This document shows positions 19,826-28,758 of a stretch of 64,000 bases of DNA, in pieces. The position numbers and the translations under genes were made by a program. This DNA comes from JAPORK01 sp026710285 (GTDB lineage: Bacteria > Pseudomonadota > Gammaproteobacteria > Pseudomonadales > Endozoicomonadaceae), in contig OZ241746.1 of the NCBI GenBank assembly GCA_965201045.1, positions 1,984,001-2,048,000 of the forward strand. Direction: 5' to 3'. How positions within the stretch are numbered: position 1 is the first letter of the stretch; each line of letters starts with the position of its first letter. The notes beneath the pieces are model-generated. The model worked only from the letters and a program-made list of their open reading frames with translations. It had not been told where the DNA came from and did not search any database.

Positions 19826-20031
19826 TTACGGTCTTCGGCATAAAGAGAAGATAAACCAGTCATGACAACAGGACTGGAAAGGGTAATGGCGAAAGCCTGG
19901 AGTTGATATTTACAGTGTATTTTCTATAAGATTATACATACCGCAGATACTTGATGAGATGGAAACCTCGCTATCGGCGTCAACTGCGCCAAAATGAGAT
20001 ACTTATATGTTTCATCTAAAGAGGAGTGTCC

Positions 20032-20196
20032 ATGATGAATATTAAAGTCATTGGTATTGATTTAACCAGGTTAACTTTTTAGGTATGTGCCTTGAAAAAT
20101 AATGGAAAACCATTGTTTAATACAAAAGTGAGCAGAAAAGATTTGTTATCAACCATACGCCAACTGGATACAGGTGCGTTTATTGTTATTTATTAA
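20032..20196 (+). pseudogene. IS110-family transposase remnant (N-terminus only)
   Basis: Reads MMNIKVIGIDLTRLTF, then a TAG stop, then VCALKNNGKPLFNTKVSRKD and LLSTIRQLDTGAF. This is the N-terminus of IS110/IS1111-type transposases (first catalytic Asp in GIDL). An AGAGGAG Shine-Dalgarno precedes it. The remaining about 250 codons are gone. Confidence 0.75.
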
Positions 20197-20227
20197 ATCA
20201 AAAACTCCGACCGGGGTTTCCAAGGCT

Positions 20228-20325
20228 ATCTTTTATACATAAATTCTGACCTAGAGTTTTTGGCTGACATAATAAAAATCCTTGCTTTTAATCGACTGAT
20301 GCTAAAATAAACCCCAGTCATTCCG
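20228..20325 (+). repeat. Dispersed repeat, second copy
   Basis: Same family as 15716-15820, ending at CCCAGTCATTCCG, directly against the MITE terminus at 20326. Confidence 0.7.
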
Positions 20326-20347
20326 CTGTCTCTTAGTCATATTTTTT
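20326..20347 (+). repeat. Solo MITE terminal repeat at the end of the CorC-type gene
   Basis: CTGTCTCTTAGTCATATTTT matches the 22-bp terminus of the 56377-56599 MITE. No element body adjoins it. It supplies the stop codon of the adjacent minus-strand gene. Confidence 0.7.
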
Positions 20348-21622
20348 ACTCTGTTGTTTATTGCGAACTGAGACTTTTGCACTTTTTACTTTATTTTCAG
20401 CCAGCTCTAGAATTTCAATCTGATAATCACCTATTTCTACACAAGCCAATCCTTCAGGAATATCTTCTAAAGTTTCAGTAATCAAACCATTCAGTGTTTT
20501 AGGTCCGTCACAGGGTAAATCCCAGTTTAGTGTTTTGTTGATCTCGCGTATATTGGCAGCTCCCTTGATGAGGGTGTTACCATCAGCATAAAGGGTAATA
20601 TCACTCTCTTTAGTTTCTACATCTGTTGTAAATTTACCAACGATCTCTTCAAGTATATCTTCCAGTGTCACCAACCCCTGAATATCGCCATATTCATCCA
20701 CCACCATGGCCAGCCGATGTTTTTCTTTTTGAAAATTGTAAAGTTGTGTGTGTAAAGAAGTGCCTTCAGGCACATAGTAAGGAGAAGACATTGCTTGTTC
20801 AATTGCTTTTTTTGTCACTATCCTGCTGCCAACCATTTGAGCCGTATTGCGCATATGCAAAACACCGATAACGTTATTGATATCTCCCCGGTAAACAGGC
20901 AGGCGGGTGTGTTGAATTTTCTGCATTGTTTTTACAATAGTGTCAATATCATCATCAAGGTCGATACCAGTAATTTCATTTCTTGGCGTCATAATCTGAT
21001 CAACATCTATGGCGTCTAAATCAAGTACACCAAGCAGCATACCCTGGCGCTTTTGAGTCAGGCGGCTACCCGATTCATGCACAAGTGTTCTTAATTCTTC
21101 CTGACTCAAATGATCTTGTTGAGCATTTTGTGGATTGATACCCATCAGACGTATTAAACCAGTTGAAATCCCGTTGATAATCATCATAAAAGGATAAATA
21201 ATTTTTATTAGTAATTTCAGGGGAAAAGAAGCGATTAATGCCAGGCGTTCAGGATACATGGTTGCCACCATCTTTGGCGTTACTTCTCCAAAAATTAGTA
21301 GTGAAAATGTCAGTGCGATTGTTGCAATAAAGATGCCTGCATCACCAAAAAGGCGCAGTGCAATCATGGTGGCCAGGGAGGAGACGAGAATATTAATAAA
21401 GTTATTAGCAATGAGAATGATACTTAACAGATGGTCAGTTCTTTTCAGTAGCTTGCCAACGCGTATAGCTGCTCTGTTTCCAAGCTTAGCCTTATGCCTT
21501 ATTTTATAGCGGTTAAGCGCCATCATTGCTGTTTCTGCACTGGAAAAAAAGGCGGATAAAAGTATCAACGCAACCAGCAGACCTAATAATAAACCCAACG
21601 AGAGCTGTGAGCCGTTCAACAA
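20333..21622 (-). CDS. CNNM/CorC-type membrane protein (DUF21 + CBS pair + CorC_HlyC domain)
   Basis: 429 residues, like E. coli YfjD. The N-terminal DUF21 membrane domain has about four hydrophobic helices (about 8-30, 63-90, 95-112, 130-155) with FFSSAETAMMALNRYK and FGEVTPK motifs. Two CBS domains (about 205-330; MTPRNEITGID, VVDEYGDIQGLVTLEDILEE) and a C-terminal CorC_HlyC domain (about 345-420) follow. The family is linked to magnesium or other divalent-cation efflux at the inner membrane. The start is TTG (encoding MLNGSQLSLG). The last residues and the stop lie inside a MITE terminus (20326-20347), so the native tail may have been replaced. Confidence 0.9.
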   Translation of the reverse strand: MLNGSQLSLGLLLGLLVALILLSAFFSSAETAMMALNRYKIRHKAKLGNRAAIRVGKLLKRTDHLLSIILIANNFINILVSSLATMIALRLFGDAGIFIATIALTFSLLIFGEVTPKMVATMYPERLALIASFPLKLLIKIIYPFMMIINGISTGLIRLMGINPQNAQQDHLSQEELRTLVHESGSRLTQKRQGMLLGVLDLDAIDVDQIMTPRNEITGIDLDDDIDTIVKTMQKIQHTRLPVYRGDINNVIGVLHMRNTAQMVGSRIVTKKAIEQAMSSPYYVPEGTSLHTQLYNFQKEKHRLAMVVDEYGDIQGLVTLEDILEEIVGKFTTDVETKESDITLYADGNTLIKGAANIREINKTLNWDLPCDGPKTLNGLITETLEDIPEGLACVEIGDYQIEILELAENKVKSAKVSVRNKQQSKKYD

Positions 21623-21822
21623 AGAGAAAACCTCGTTCTACCTAATATTCCTTAATAATATACTATCTTTCAACCAGAAAAAAGACCAGACTGATAAGTT
21701 AACTGATAAAAAAGCACAGTGTTTACTTAATTGGTTCAGCAAAAGAATCTGATTGGCAGAAGAACCTGCCTGAAGCAACATCAGCTGTTTTTCTTCAGGC
21801 ATATGTTCACCGGCTCTGTATA

Positions 21823-22776
21823 TTATTCATTATCAAGAAAACGTTCTGCATCCAGTGCTGCCATGCATCCGCTACCGGCTGATGTAACCGCCTGCCGATA
21901 AACATGATCTGCTACATCTCCACTGGCAAATACACCTTTGACGGAAGTTTCTGTAGCATTACCTTCAGACCCACCTGTTACGGTGATGTAACCATTACGC
22001 ATTTCAAGCTGGTTTTCAAAAAGTTGTGTATTAGGTAAATGCCCAATAGCAATGAATATTCCATCTACAGGAATATCCTGACATTTATCGTTGAGTACAT
22101 TTTTGACGCGGGCACCGGTTACACCAGCGTCATCTCCTAAAACTTCATCCAGCACTGCGTTAAGTACCAGTTCAATTTTTCCCTGTTCTACACGCTCCAT
22201 TAGCTTACCCTGTAAAAATTTTTCAGCACGGAAAGTTTCACGGCGGTGAACCAACGTAACCTTTGAAGCAATGTTGGCCAGATACAGCGCCTCTTCAACG
22301 GCAGTATTACCACCACCAACAACCAACACCGGTTTATTTCTATAAAAGAAACCGTCACAGGTTGCACAGGCTGAAACACCTTTCCCTTTATAATGTTCTT
22401 CACTTTCCAGTCCTAAGTAGCGTGCACTGGCACCTGTTGCGATAATTAAAGCATCGCAGGTGTAAGTTATGTCATCCCCTTTAAGAAGGAAAGGTTTTTG
22501 TGAAAGATCTGCATGACGGATATGATCAAAAATAATTTCAGTATCAAAACGTTCTGCATGTTGCTTCATGCGTTCCATTAACTCAGGTCCCTGAACTCCG
22601 TTATTGTCGCCAGGCCAGTTATCTACATCTGTTGTGGTGGTTAGCTGTCCTCCCATTTGCATTCCCGTTACCAACAGTGGATTCAGGTTGGCGCGGGCTG
22701 CATATATAGCCGCTGTGTATCCGGCAGGTCCGGAACCTAAAATTAATAGACGCGCGTGTTTTTTTTGCTCTGTCAT
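21823..22776 (-). CDS. trxB: Thioredoxin reductase
   Basis: FAD- and NADPH-dependent enzyme that reduces thioredoxin in the cytosol. It begins MTEQKKHARLLILGSGPAGY and has 317 residues, normal for low-molecular-weight TrxB. FAD-binding GSGPAGYTAAIYAARA is near residue 15, the redox-active CATC in SACATCDGFFYRNK near 135, the NADPH fold GGGNTAVEEALYLA near 155 and the C-terminal GVFASGDVADHVYRQAVTSA. Five upstream codons (GTG start) are possible but add nothing recognisable. Confidence 0.96.
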   Translation of the reverse strand: MTEQKKHARLLILGSGPAGYTAAIYAARANLNPLLVTGMQMGGQLTTTTDVDNWPGDNNGVQGPELMERMKQHAERFDTEIIFDHIRHADLSQKPFLLKGDDITYTCDALIIATGASARYLGLESEEHYKGKGVSACATCDGFFYRNKPVLVVGGGNTAVEEALYLANIASKVTLVHRRETFRAEKFLQGKLMERVEQGKIELVLNAVLDEVLGDDAGVTGARVKNVLNDKCQDIPVDGIFIAIGHLPNTQLFENQLEMRNGYITVTGGSEGNATETSVKGVFASGDVADHVYRQAVTSAGSGCMAALDAERFLDNE

Positions 22777-22791
22777 TTGGTGGGTTCTCAC

Positions 22792-23265
22792 TATCTATAA
22801 AGAAGCGTTGTCATTATCTCTTACGTTGTGTATATTACTGCTTTTTTAAGTTTACAATCAACAGTTCAGATGTTTTTCAAACTATTTCAGCTGATATACG
22901 TTCATTTAAAAAATTTTATTAAACATCTTAATTTAGACTATACGTACATTATTACCTTGTTATATTTACAATTATGCAGTGCATGTTGATTCTGCGGTTG
23001 CAATTAACAGGCAGCTGAACCTTTAACAAAGACATTGAGTATACTCTGTATGACATCGAAAAAATAATTTAATTTACAAAAAATATTTTATTTATCAAAA
23101 AAGAGTTTTCGAAATTTGTGTATTCATTGTATAATGCTTTACTTTAAATTATCTGAAGACCAGTGCGGGATGTAGCCTTTATAACGCAATCCCTATATTG
23201 AATGACTACTCAGACAACTGTACGAGCTGTCAATGTCAAAATTTTTATAAAATCAGGTTTAAAGA
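22792..23265. other. thrS upstream region
   Basis: AT-rich, no gene. A TATAAT at 23130-23135 is a candidate -10 box for thrS (-35 weak). The following leader (23146-23265) can form small hairpins (GGGAT/ATCCC around 23168-23193 and GACA/TGTC around 23213-23233). E. coli thrS is autoregulated through leader stems that mimic tRNA-Thr; I cannot show that here. Confidence 0.4.
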
Positions 23266-25188
23266 ATGCCAGTTATTACCCTGCCAGATAAAAGTACACG
23301 AGAATTTTTTGGTCCGGTCACCATCATGGAGGTTGCTCAAACGATAGGTTCAGGTCTTGCTAAAGCAACATTGGCCGGAACAGTGAATGAAGAATTAGAA
23401 GATGCTTGTGAAACCATTGATTCCGATGCTGAGCTGACTCTAATTACAGCAAAGGATCAGGCGGGTCTGGAGATTATCCGCCATTCCTGTGCGCATTTAA
23501 TCGGTCATGCGGTTAAACAGTTATATCCCGATGCCAAAATGGCGATAGGTCCGGTGATTGAAAATGGATTTTATTACGATATTGAAACCACCACACCGCT
23601 GACCCCTAAAGATCTTGAGTCCATAGAAGAACGAATGAAGTCATTGATTAATCAGGATTATGACGTTATCAAAAAATGGACACCGGTGGCTGAAGCAAGG
23701 CAGATTTTTGCAGATCGTAATGAGCATTATAAAATTGAGATTATTGATTCTTTTGATGCTTCAGTCAAAGAGGTTGGCTTGTACTATCATCAAGAATATG
23801 TCGATATGTGCCGGGGTCCCCATGTTCCAAACACCCGATTTCTTAAAGCGTTTAAACTAACACGCCTGGCCGGAGCTTATTGGCGGGGAGACAGTTCAAA
23901 CAAAATGCTGACACGGATTTATGGCACGGCATGGCAAGATAAAAAAGCACTCAACGCTTACCTCCGCCGTCTGGAGGAGGCAGAAAAAAGAGATCATCGT
24001 CGCATTGGTAAGCAGCTGAATCTGTTTCATGTGCAGGAAGAAGCGCCCGGACAAATTTTCTGGCATCCCAAAGGATACGCACTGTACCGCATTATAGAAG
24101 ACTACATGCGTGAAAAACAGAAAGCGCACAGCTATCAGGAAATCAGAACGCCGCAACTGGTGGATTATTCTTTGTGGCAGCAATCAGGTCATGCTGATAA
24201 GTTTGGTGAGGATATGTTTTCTGTGGTTTCAGCAGACCGGCAATACGCCATTAAACCAATGAACTGTCCGTGCCATGTGCAGATATTCAGACAAGGGATA
24301 CGTAGCTACAGAGATCTTCCGTTGCGACTGGCTGAGTTTGGCTCCTGTTTGCGCAATGAACCTTCTGGTGCGCTGCATGGTCTTATGCGGGTGAGAGGAT
24401 TTACGCAGGACGATGCACATATTTTTGTAGAAGAGCAACAAATTCAGCAGGAAGTCAGTGCTTTTATAGACATGTTGCATGAAGTTTACACTGACTTTGG
24501 ATTTAAAAGAGAAGATCTGCTTTATAAGCTTTCAACTCGTCCTGAAAAACGTGTGGGTTCTGATGAAGTATGGGATAAAGCAGAAACAGCGCTGGCTGAG
24601 GCACTGAATAATAAGGGTATTCAGTGGCAGGAGTTACCGGGAGAGGGTGCATTTTATGGACCAAAAATTGAATTTTCATTAAAAGATTGTATTGGCCGTA
24701 TATGGCAATGTGGTACAATACAGGTGGATTTTTCTATGCCTGGTCGCTTAAAGGCTGAATATGTTGATGAACAAGGTGAAAAAAAAACGCCGGTCATGCT
24801 CCATCGAGCAATACTCGGTTCATTTGAACGTTTTATCGGTATTCTCATTGAGCATTATGAAGGTCGATTTCCGGTATGGCTTGCACCTTATCAGGCTGCT
24901 ATACTAACAATCACTGAAAAACAATCTGAATATGCACGAAAAATTGAGAAAAAGTTGAAAAAATTTTCTTTTAGAGTCTTTTCTGACTTGAGAAATGAAA
25001 AAATCAGCTATAAAATTCGTCAAAGTACTTTAGAACGTATTCCTTATCTCTTGGTAGTTGGAGATAAAGAGATGGTTAGCAACCAGGTGGCAGTCAGAAC
25101 TTGCTCAGGTAAAGATATGGGACCTGTACCTGTTGAAGAGTTTATTCGCCAACTCCAGGCTGAAATCAGCAAACCGGGTCGCATTTAG
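23266..25188 (+). CDS. thrS: Threonyl-tRNA synthetase
   Basis: Charges tRNA-Thr and edits mis-charged serine. 640 residues, nearly the E. coli length. The N-terminal TGS domain (1-62) and the editing domain with HSCAHLIGHAV (near 72) are present. The class II catalytic core has zinc-binding PMNCPCHVQIF, motif 2 RNEPSGALHGLMRVRGFTQD and motif 3 MLHRAILGSFERFIGILIEH. The C-terminal anticodon-binding domain (about 535-635) contains LPYLLVVGDKE-like residues (RIPYLLVVGDKEM). First gene of thrS-infC-rpmI-rplT. Confidence 0.98.
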   Translation: MPVITLPDKSTREFFGPVTIMEVAQTIGSGLAKATLAGTVNEELEDACETIDSDAELTLITAKDQAGLEIIRHSCAHLIGHAVKQLYPDAKMAIGPVIENGFYYDIETTTPLTPKDLESIEERMKSLINQDYDVIKKWTPVAEARQIFADRNEHYKIEIIDSFDASVKEVGLYYHQEYVDMCRGPHVPNTRFLKAFKLTRLAGAYWRGDSSNKMLTRIYGTAWQDKKALNAYLRRLEEAEKRDHRRIGKQLNLFHVQEEAPGQIFWHPKGYALYRIIEDYMREKQKAHSYQEIRTPQLVDYSLWQQSGHADKFGEDMFSVVSADRQYAIKPMNCPCHVQIFRQGIRSYRDLPLRLAEFGSCLRNEPSGALHGLMRVRGFTQDDAHIFVEEQQIQQEVSAFIDMLHEVYTDFGFKREDLLYKLSTRPEKRVGSDEVWDKAETALAEALNNKGIQWQELPGEGAFYGPKIEFSLKDCIGRIWQCGTIQVDFSMPGRLKAEYVDEQGEKKTPVMLHRAILGSFERFIGILIEHYEGRFPVWLAPYQAAILTITEKQSEYARKIEKKLKKFSFRVFSDLRNEKISYKIRQSTLERIPYLLVVGDKEMVSNQVAVRTCSGKDMGPVPVEEFIRQLQAEISKPGRI

Positions 25189-25213
25189 ATTATTTATTTG
25201 GGAGGATTAACCA

Positions 25214-25783
25214 ATTAGACGCTCTAGTCCGCGCGATCGCCATACGGTGGTTGCGCCTGTTAACGAGAATATTCGTGCACGCGAAGTTCGCCTTATTAAT
25301 GAAAGCGGTGAACAGGTCGGCATAGTACCATTACAGACGGCTCTGGAACAAGCCAGACAGTCGAATCTTGATTTAGTGCAGCTTGGTGGTAACGCAGAAC
25401 CACCTGTGTGCAAAGTGATGGACTATGGAAAGTACTTGTATGAGATAAAAAAACAAAAAGCGCTGGCGAAGAAAAAACAGACCATTATTCAGGTCAAGGA
25501 AATTAAATTTCGACCAGGCACTGAAGAAGGAGATTATCAGGTAAAACTACGCAACCTGATCCGTTTCCTTGAAGATGGGAACAAAACCAAAGTATCTTTG
25601 CGATACAGAGGACGAGAAATGGCTCACCAGGAGCTGGGAATGACACTGTTAAAACGAATCGAAGCAGATTTGGAACAATACGGTGTGGTTGAACAGCATC
25701 CTAAAATGGAAGGTCGGCAACTCGTCATGGTTTTAGCTCCCAAAAAAAAGAAGGTAGCAACAGCACCTTCTGACGTTTCCTGA
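25214..25783 (+). CDS. infC: Translation initiation factor IF-3 (AUU start)
   Basis: Binds the 30S subunit and enforces initiator-tRNA and start-codon fidelity. The chosen start is ATT at 25214, encoding (M)RRSSPRDRHTVVAPVNENI, with GGGAGG at 25199-25204 at proper spacing. An AUU start is the conserved autoregulatory hallmark of infC in gammaproteobacteria, since IF-3 rejects non-standard starts and represses itself. The only alternative, GTG at 25247, has a worse context and would drop N-terminal residues. 189 residues. The N-domain (VRLINESGEQVGIVPLQTAL) and C-domain (RPGTEEGDYQVKLRNLIRFL, RYRGREMAH) are intact. Confidence 0.95.
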   Translation: MRRSSPRDRHTVVAPVNENIRAREVRLINESGEQVGIVPLQTALEQARQSNLDLVQLGGNAEPPVCKVMDYGKYLYEIKKQKALAKKKQTIIQVKEIKFRPGTEEGDYQVKLRNLIRFLEDGNKTKVSLRYRGREMAHQELGMTLLKRIEADLEQYGVVEQHPKMEGRQLVMVLAPKKKKVATAPSDVS

Positions 25784-25884
25784 TCATTAAAATCAACTGA
25801 TTTGTTGTAAGGAAAATATTAAACCTTTACCATGCACAATGAAAAACAGATGAACATTGTGCATAAATGCGGAGTATTATTTAA

Positions 25885-26079
25885 ATGCCAAAGATGAAAA
25901 CCAAAAGTGGAGCCAGTAAGCGTTTTAAAAAAACAGCAAATGGTTTTAAACGTAAAAATGCTTTCAAAAGTCATATTCTGACAAAAATGACCACAAAACG
26001 TAAACGGAATTTACGTGGTGTGCAAATGGTCAGCGCTGCTGACAAGCCTCTTGTTGCCCGTATGTTGGCTCAGATATAA
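25885..26079 (+). CDS. rpmI: 50S ribosomal protein L35 (bL35)
   Basis: 64 residues beginning MPKMKTKSGASKRFKKTANG, the standard L35 sequence, and highly basic. It lies between infC and rplT in the conserved order, with about 100 bp before it and 40 bp after. Confidence 0.97.
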   Translation: MPKMKTKSGASKRFKKTANGFKRKNAFKSHILTKMTTKRKRNLRGVQMVSAADKPLVARMLAQI

Positions 26080-26119
26080 ATTTAATCAATTGTCAGAATT
26101 ATTTTGAGGAGCTTTTAAA

Positions 26120-26485
26120 ATGGCCCGTGTAAAACGTGGTGTAGTTGCACACCGTCGTCATAAGAAAATTTTAAAGCAGGCTAAAGGTTACTATGGTGCG
26201 CGTTCGCGTGTGTTCCGTGTAGCAAAGCAGGCTGTCATTAAAGCTGGTCAGTATGCTTACCGTGACCGTCGCCAGCGCAAGCGTCAGTTTCGCGCATTAT
26301 GGATTACCCGAATTAATGCAGCAGCCCGTGACAATGGTCTTTCATACAGCCGTCTAATGAATGGACTGAAAAAAACTGAGATTGAAATTGACCGTAAAAT
26401 GTTAGCTGATATGGCTGTACACAAAAAAGAAGCCTTTGCACAAATTGCTGATATGGCAAAAAATGCTTTAGAGAGCGAAAAATAG
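26120..26485 (+). CDS. rplT: 50S ribosomal protein L20 (bL20)
   Basis: 121 residues, MARVKRGVVAHRRHKKILKQ, followed by AKGYYGARSRVFRVAKQAVI. L20 binds 23S rRNA early in assembly and in enterics represses the rpmI-rplT message. GAGG precedes the ATG. The usual downstream pheS-pheT is absent here. Confidence 0.97.
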   Translation: MARVKRGVVAHRRHKKILKQAKGYYGARSRVFRVAKQAVIKAGQYAYRDRRQRKRQFRALWITRINAAARDNGLSYSRLMNGLKKTEIEIDRKMLADMAVHKKEAFAQIADMAKNALESEK

Positions 26486-26799
26486 CGTTTCATGCAACTT
26501 TGTGTGTATGGATGTCATCTTTCGTGGATAAACATATCTTCATTAGGTCGATCGCTTAATGAAGGTATGCTTTTATTTAAAGCTTTGAAGACAATATTTT
26601 CATAGATATTTACAATGTAACTGGTACACGATAACAACATATGAATTGCATGATAAATAATGCTTATGTTTTTTTTGTGCATTGAAGTATAATTATTGCC
26701 ATTTTTATTGTGAAAATTTTATATGTTCAATTATTGTTCAAAGCATATTTATATTGGATTATAAAACAAATATTTTTGTTAACTGAGGAGTTATAACGA
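26486..26799. other. rplT-rpsT intergenic
   Basis: Contains the rplT terminator (26534-26578). A TATAAT at 26688-26693 could be the rpsT -10 box. No gene. Confidence 0.45.
26534..26578 (+). terminator. Terminator after rplT
   Basis: CTTCATTA pairs with TAATGAAG around a GGTCGATCGCT loop, followed by GTATGCTTTTATTT. Confidence 0.6.
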
Positions 26800-27069
26800 G
26801 TGGCAAACTCTCCGTCTGCAAGAAAACGCACACGCCAGGCTGTGGTGCGTCGTGGTCTCAATAACAGCCAGCGTTCACTGGTTCGTACCATGATAAAAAA
26901 GGTTGTCGCTGCAATTGAAGCTAAAGATGTTGAAACAGCTAAAACTGCATATACAGCAGCAGTACCGATCATTGATCGCATGAGCAGAAAAAACATTATT
27001 CATAAAAATAAAGCAGCGCGTCATAAAAGCCGCCTGAATGCTAAAATAAAAGCATTATCGGGTAATTAA
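26800..27069 (+). CDS. rpsT: 30S ribosomal protein S20 (bS20), GTG start
   Basis: 89 residues: (M)ANSPSARKRTRQAVVRRGLN, basic and helical, ending NKAARHKSRLNAKIKAL. The GTG start has GAGGAG upstream; non-AUG starts are common for rpsT (E. coli uses UUG) and take part in autoregulation. Its terminator is the left edge of the triplicated ankyrin unit. Confidence 0.96.
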   Translation: MANSPSARKRTRQAVVRRGLNNSQRSLVRTMIKKVVAAIEAKDVETAKTAYTAAVPIIDRMSRKNIIHKNKAARHKSRLNAKIKALSGN

Positions 27070-27077
27070 TACCTTTA

Positions 27078-27134
27078 AAACAAACCTTTTCCCGCATCAG
27101 TTTCCTGACTGGCGGGTATTGGTTTTGTTTTATT
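27078..27134 (+). terminator. rpsT terminator (copied with each ankyrin unit)
   Basis: Long stem: outer AACAAACC/GGTTTTGTT, inner CCCGC...GCGGG and TCAG/CTGA, then GTTTTATT. Near-identical copies stand at 29090 and 32788, upstream of the second and third ankyrin genes, where no rpsT exists. Confidence 0.8.
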
Positions 27135-27690
27135 AAGCTATATCCATCGATGTTTTTACAATAGTTCAAAAGTGGCGTGTAACCGCTGCGATTTTTTTAA
27201 AAGCATCTGTGAAACATTTTAGTTAGGTGACGTTCGTTTGCTACTTTAACAGTTATTCTCCATGCTCATCGCTTCCCTGCAACCTTTATCCAGAATTTGA
27301 TTTTACTATCCTCCCCTCCCTAAAGCTGTCTTTTAGCCACTTTTTTATCGGGTAGAAGGAACTCTGCCAATTGGCAGTTCCAGCCCTCACAGAGTTCATA
27401 TTTTTCTGTTGTGAAAGAAATATTTTTTTAGAGGTTCTTGCCTCTTACATTGATAATTGGTATGATAATCTCTTCCGAAGTTAAACGCTTTGTGAAGCAT
27501 ACTGTTTTTTATGTATTTTTATAAAAAAACAGATGGTTATATAACGATTAAGCTCTAAAATGCTAAATTCCATTTTTGTATAATTCTTTAATAATAACGC
27601 ATTCTGATGAAATGACTCTAACGTTTTTAGGTGAAATTGAAATATAGCTTATTTTTCATTTAATTATTAATTTTTTAGAGGTTCTACTAA
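27135..27690. other. Upstream region of ankyrin gene A1
   Basis: No gene. Holds a perfect 14-bp palindrome CTGCCAATTGGCAG (27364-27377) inside GAACTCTGCCAATTGGCAGT, a MITE-terminus-like CTGTCTTTTAGCCACTTTTT (27329-27348) and an AT hairpin CTGTTTTTT/AAAAAACAG (27502-27532). All three are kept in the units upstream of A2 and A3. Confidence 0.6.
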
Positions 27691-28758
27691 ATGAGACCAA
27701 ATAACTTCATGCTTTCAGGTGCAGGTGCAGGTGCAGGTGCAGGTGCAGGTGCAGGTGCAGGTGCAGGTAATAGACGAGAAGAGTTCAAACGGAGATTAAG
27801 TGAATTGCAATATCTTATAAAAGGCATTAAAGAAGAGATAAACGGCGGGAAAACCTCGCTGCAATTTCAGGGAGATCTATCACATACATTATCAAATGCA
27901 CAAACCAGTAAACAGAACTCTAACACAGCTAGTAGAGTATACGCTGACAGCGAACAAGCTGATATAAGTGCAGAAAATAAAAAAGGATATGCAGAGTTAA
28001 TGCGGGCAGAGTTAATGCGGGCTGTGAACTTTGGGGATACAGGGTATATAAGACTCTTGCTTGATAATCCGGATATTGATGTAAATGGAGCAGATGAGTT
28101 CGGCAACACACCTTTAATGTCGGCTGCAAATTCTGGTAACGTTGAGTGTGTAAAAGTGTTGTGCAATACTTCGGGTATTGATGTAAATAAAGAAAATAAG
28201 TTCGGCTACACAGCTTTAATGTTGGCTGCAGAGCGTGATAATGTTGAGTGTGTAAAAGAGTTGTGCAAGACTTTGGGTATTGGTGTAAATAAAGTAAATA
28301 AGCTCAACTGCACAGCTTTAATGTTGGCTGCAGATCGTGGTAATGCTAAGTCGGTAGAAATATTGGTCAAGGCTTTGGATATTAATGTAAATGCAGCAAG
28401 TACGCGCGGCTACACAGCTTTAATGTTGGCTGTAATGAATGGTCATTTTGAGTGTGTAGAAATGTTGTGCAAGGTTAAGCATATTAATGTAGATGGAGTA
28501 GATGATTTAGGCAACACAGCTTTGATGTTGGCTAGGAAGAAGGCAGAAGGGTCATCTCCAATGTCAGCTCATTTCAAGCGTATAGAAGCCCTAATTAATC
28601 ATCGAAAAGCTGCTATTTCTGAAGATAATGAAATCTCACAGCAATATTTGGAACCTGAAGAAGTAATGATGGATGACTCAGAGTCTCGTTTAGCCGATGA
28701 AGCAAAACGGGCTGCAAGAAAAAGGTCATATGAACGAACAAGAGTGGACGAGAAATAA
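27691..28758 (+). CDS. Ankyrin-repeat protein A1 (C-terminus cut by stop/frameshift)
   Basis: 355 residues; AGAGG Shine-Dalgarno before ATG. After MRPNNFMLS comes a Gly-Ala stretch encoded by eight GGTGCA hexamers, a charged helix (about 30-60), then about six ankyrin repeats (about 105-315) with signatures such as GYTALMLAAERDNVECVKEL. A serine/acid segment and RRKxx follow. Compared with gene A3, a CAA to TAA change ends the protein at 28758, and the next codons lack one A (GGAGGAAATAG against GGAGGAAAATA), so the conserved C-terminal domain is out of frame. No signal peptide. Ankyrin proteins of intracellular bacteria are often delivered to host cells; that role is inferred here. Confidence 0.85.
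   Translation: MRPNNFMLSGAGAGAGAGAGAGAGAGNRREEFKRRLSELQYLIKGIKEEINGGKTSLQFQGDLSHTLSNAQTSKQNSNTASRVYADSEQADISAENKKGYAELMRAELMRAVNFGDTGYIRLLLDNPDIDVNGADEFGNTPLMSAANSGNVECVKVLCNTSGIDVNKENKFGYTALMLAAERDNVECVKELCKTLGIGVNKVNKLNCTALMLAADRGNAKSVEILVKALDINVNAASTRGYTALMLAVMNGHFECVEMLCKVKHINVDGVDDLGNTALMLARKKAEGSSPMSAHFKRIEALINHRKAAISEDNEISQQYLEPEEVMMDDSESRLADEAKRAARKRSYERTRVDEK

Larger units (their letters stand above)
19395..20325. other. Mobile-element debris between the TPR gene and the CorC-type gene
   Basis: About 930 bp without an intact gene: AT-rich upstream region of the TPR gene, a partial MITE (19651-19825), a REP-like remnant near 19911-19960, an IS110-type transposase remnant (20032-20196) and a dispersed repeat (20228-20325). 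Confidence 0.6.
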
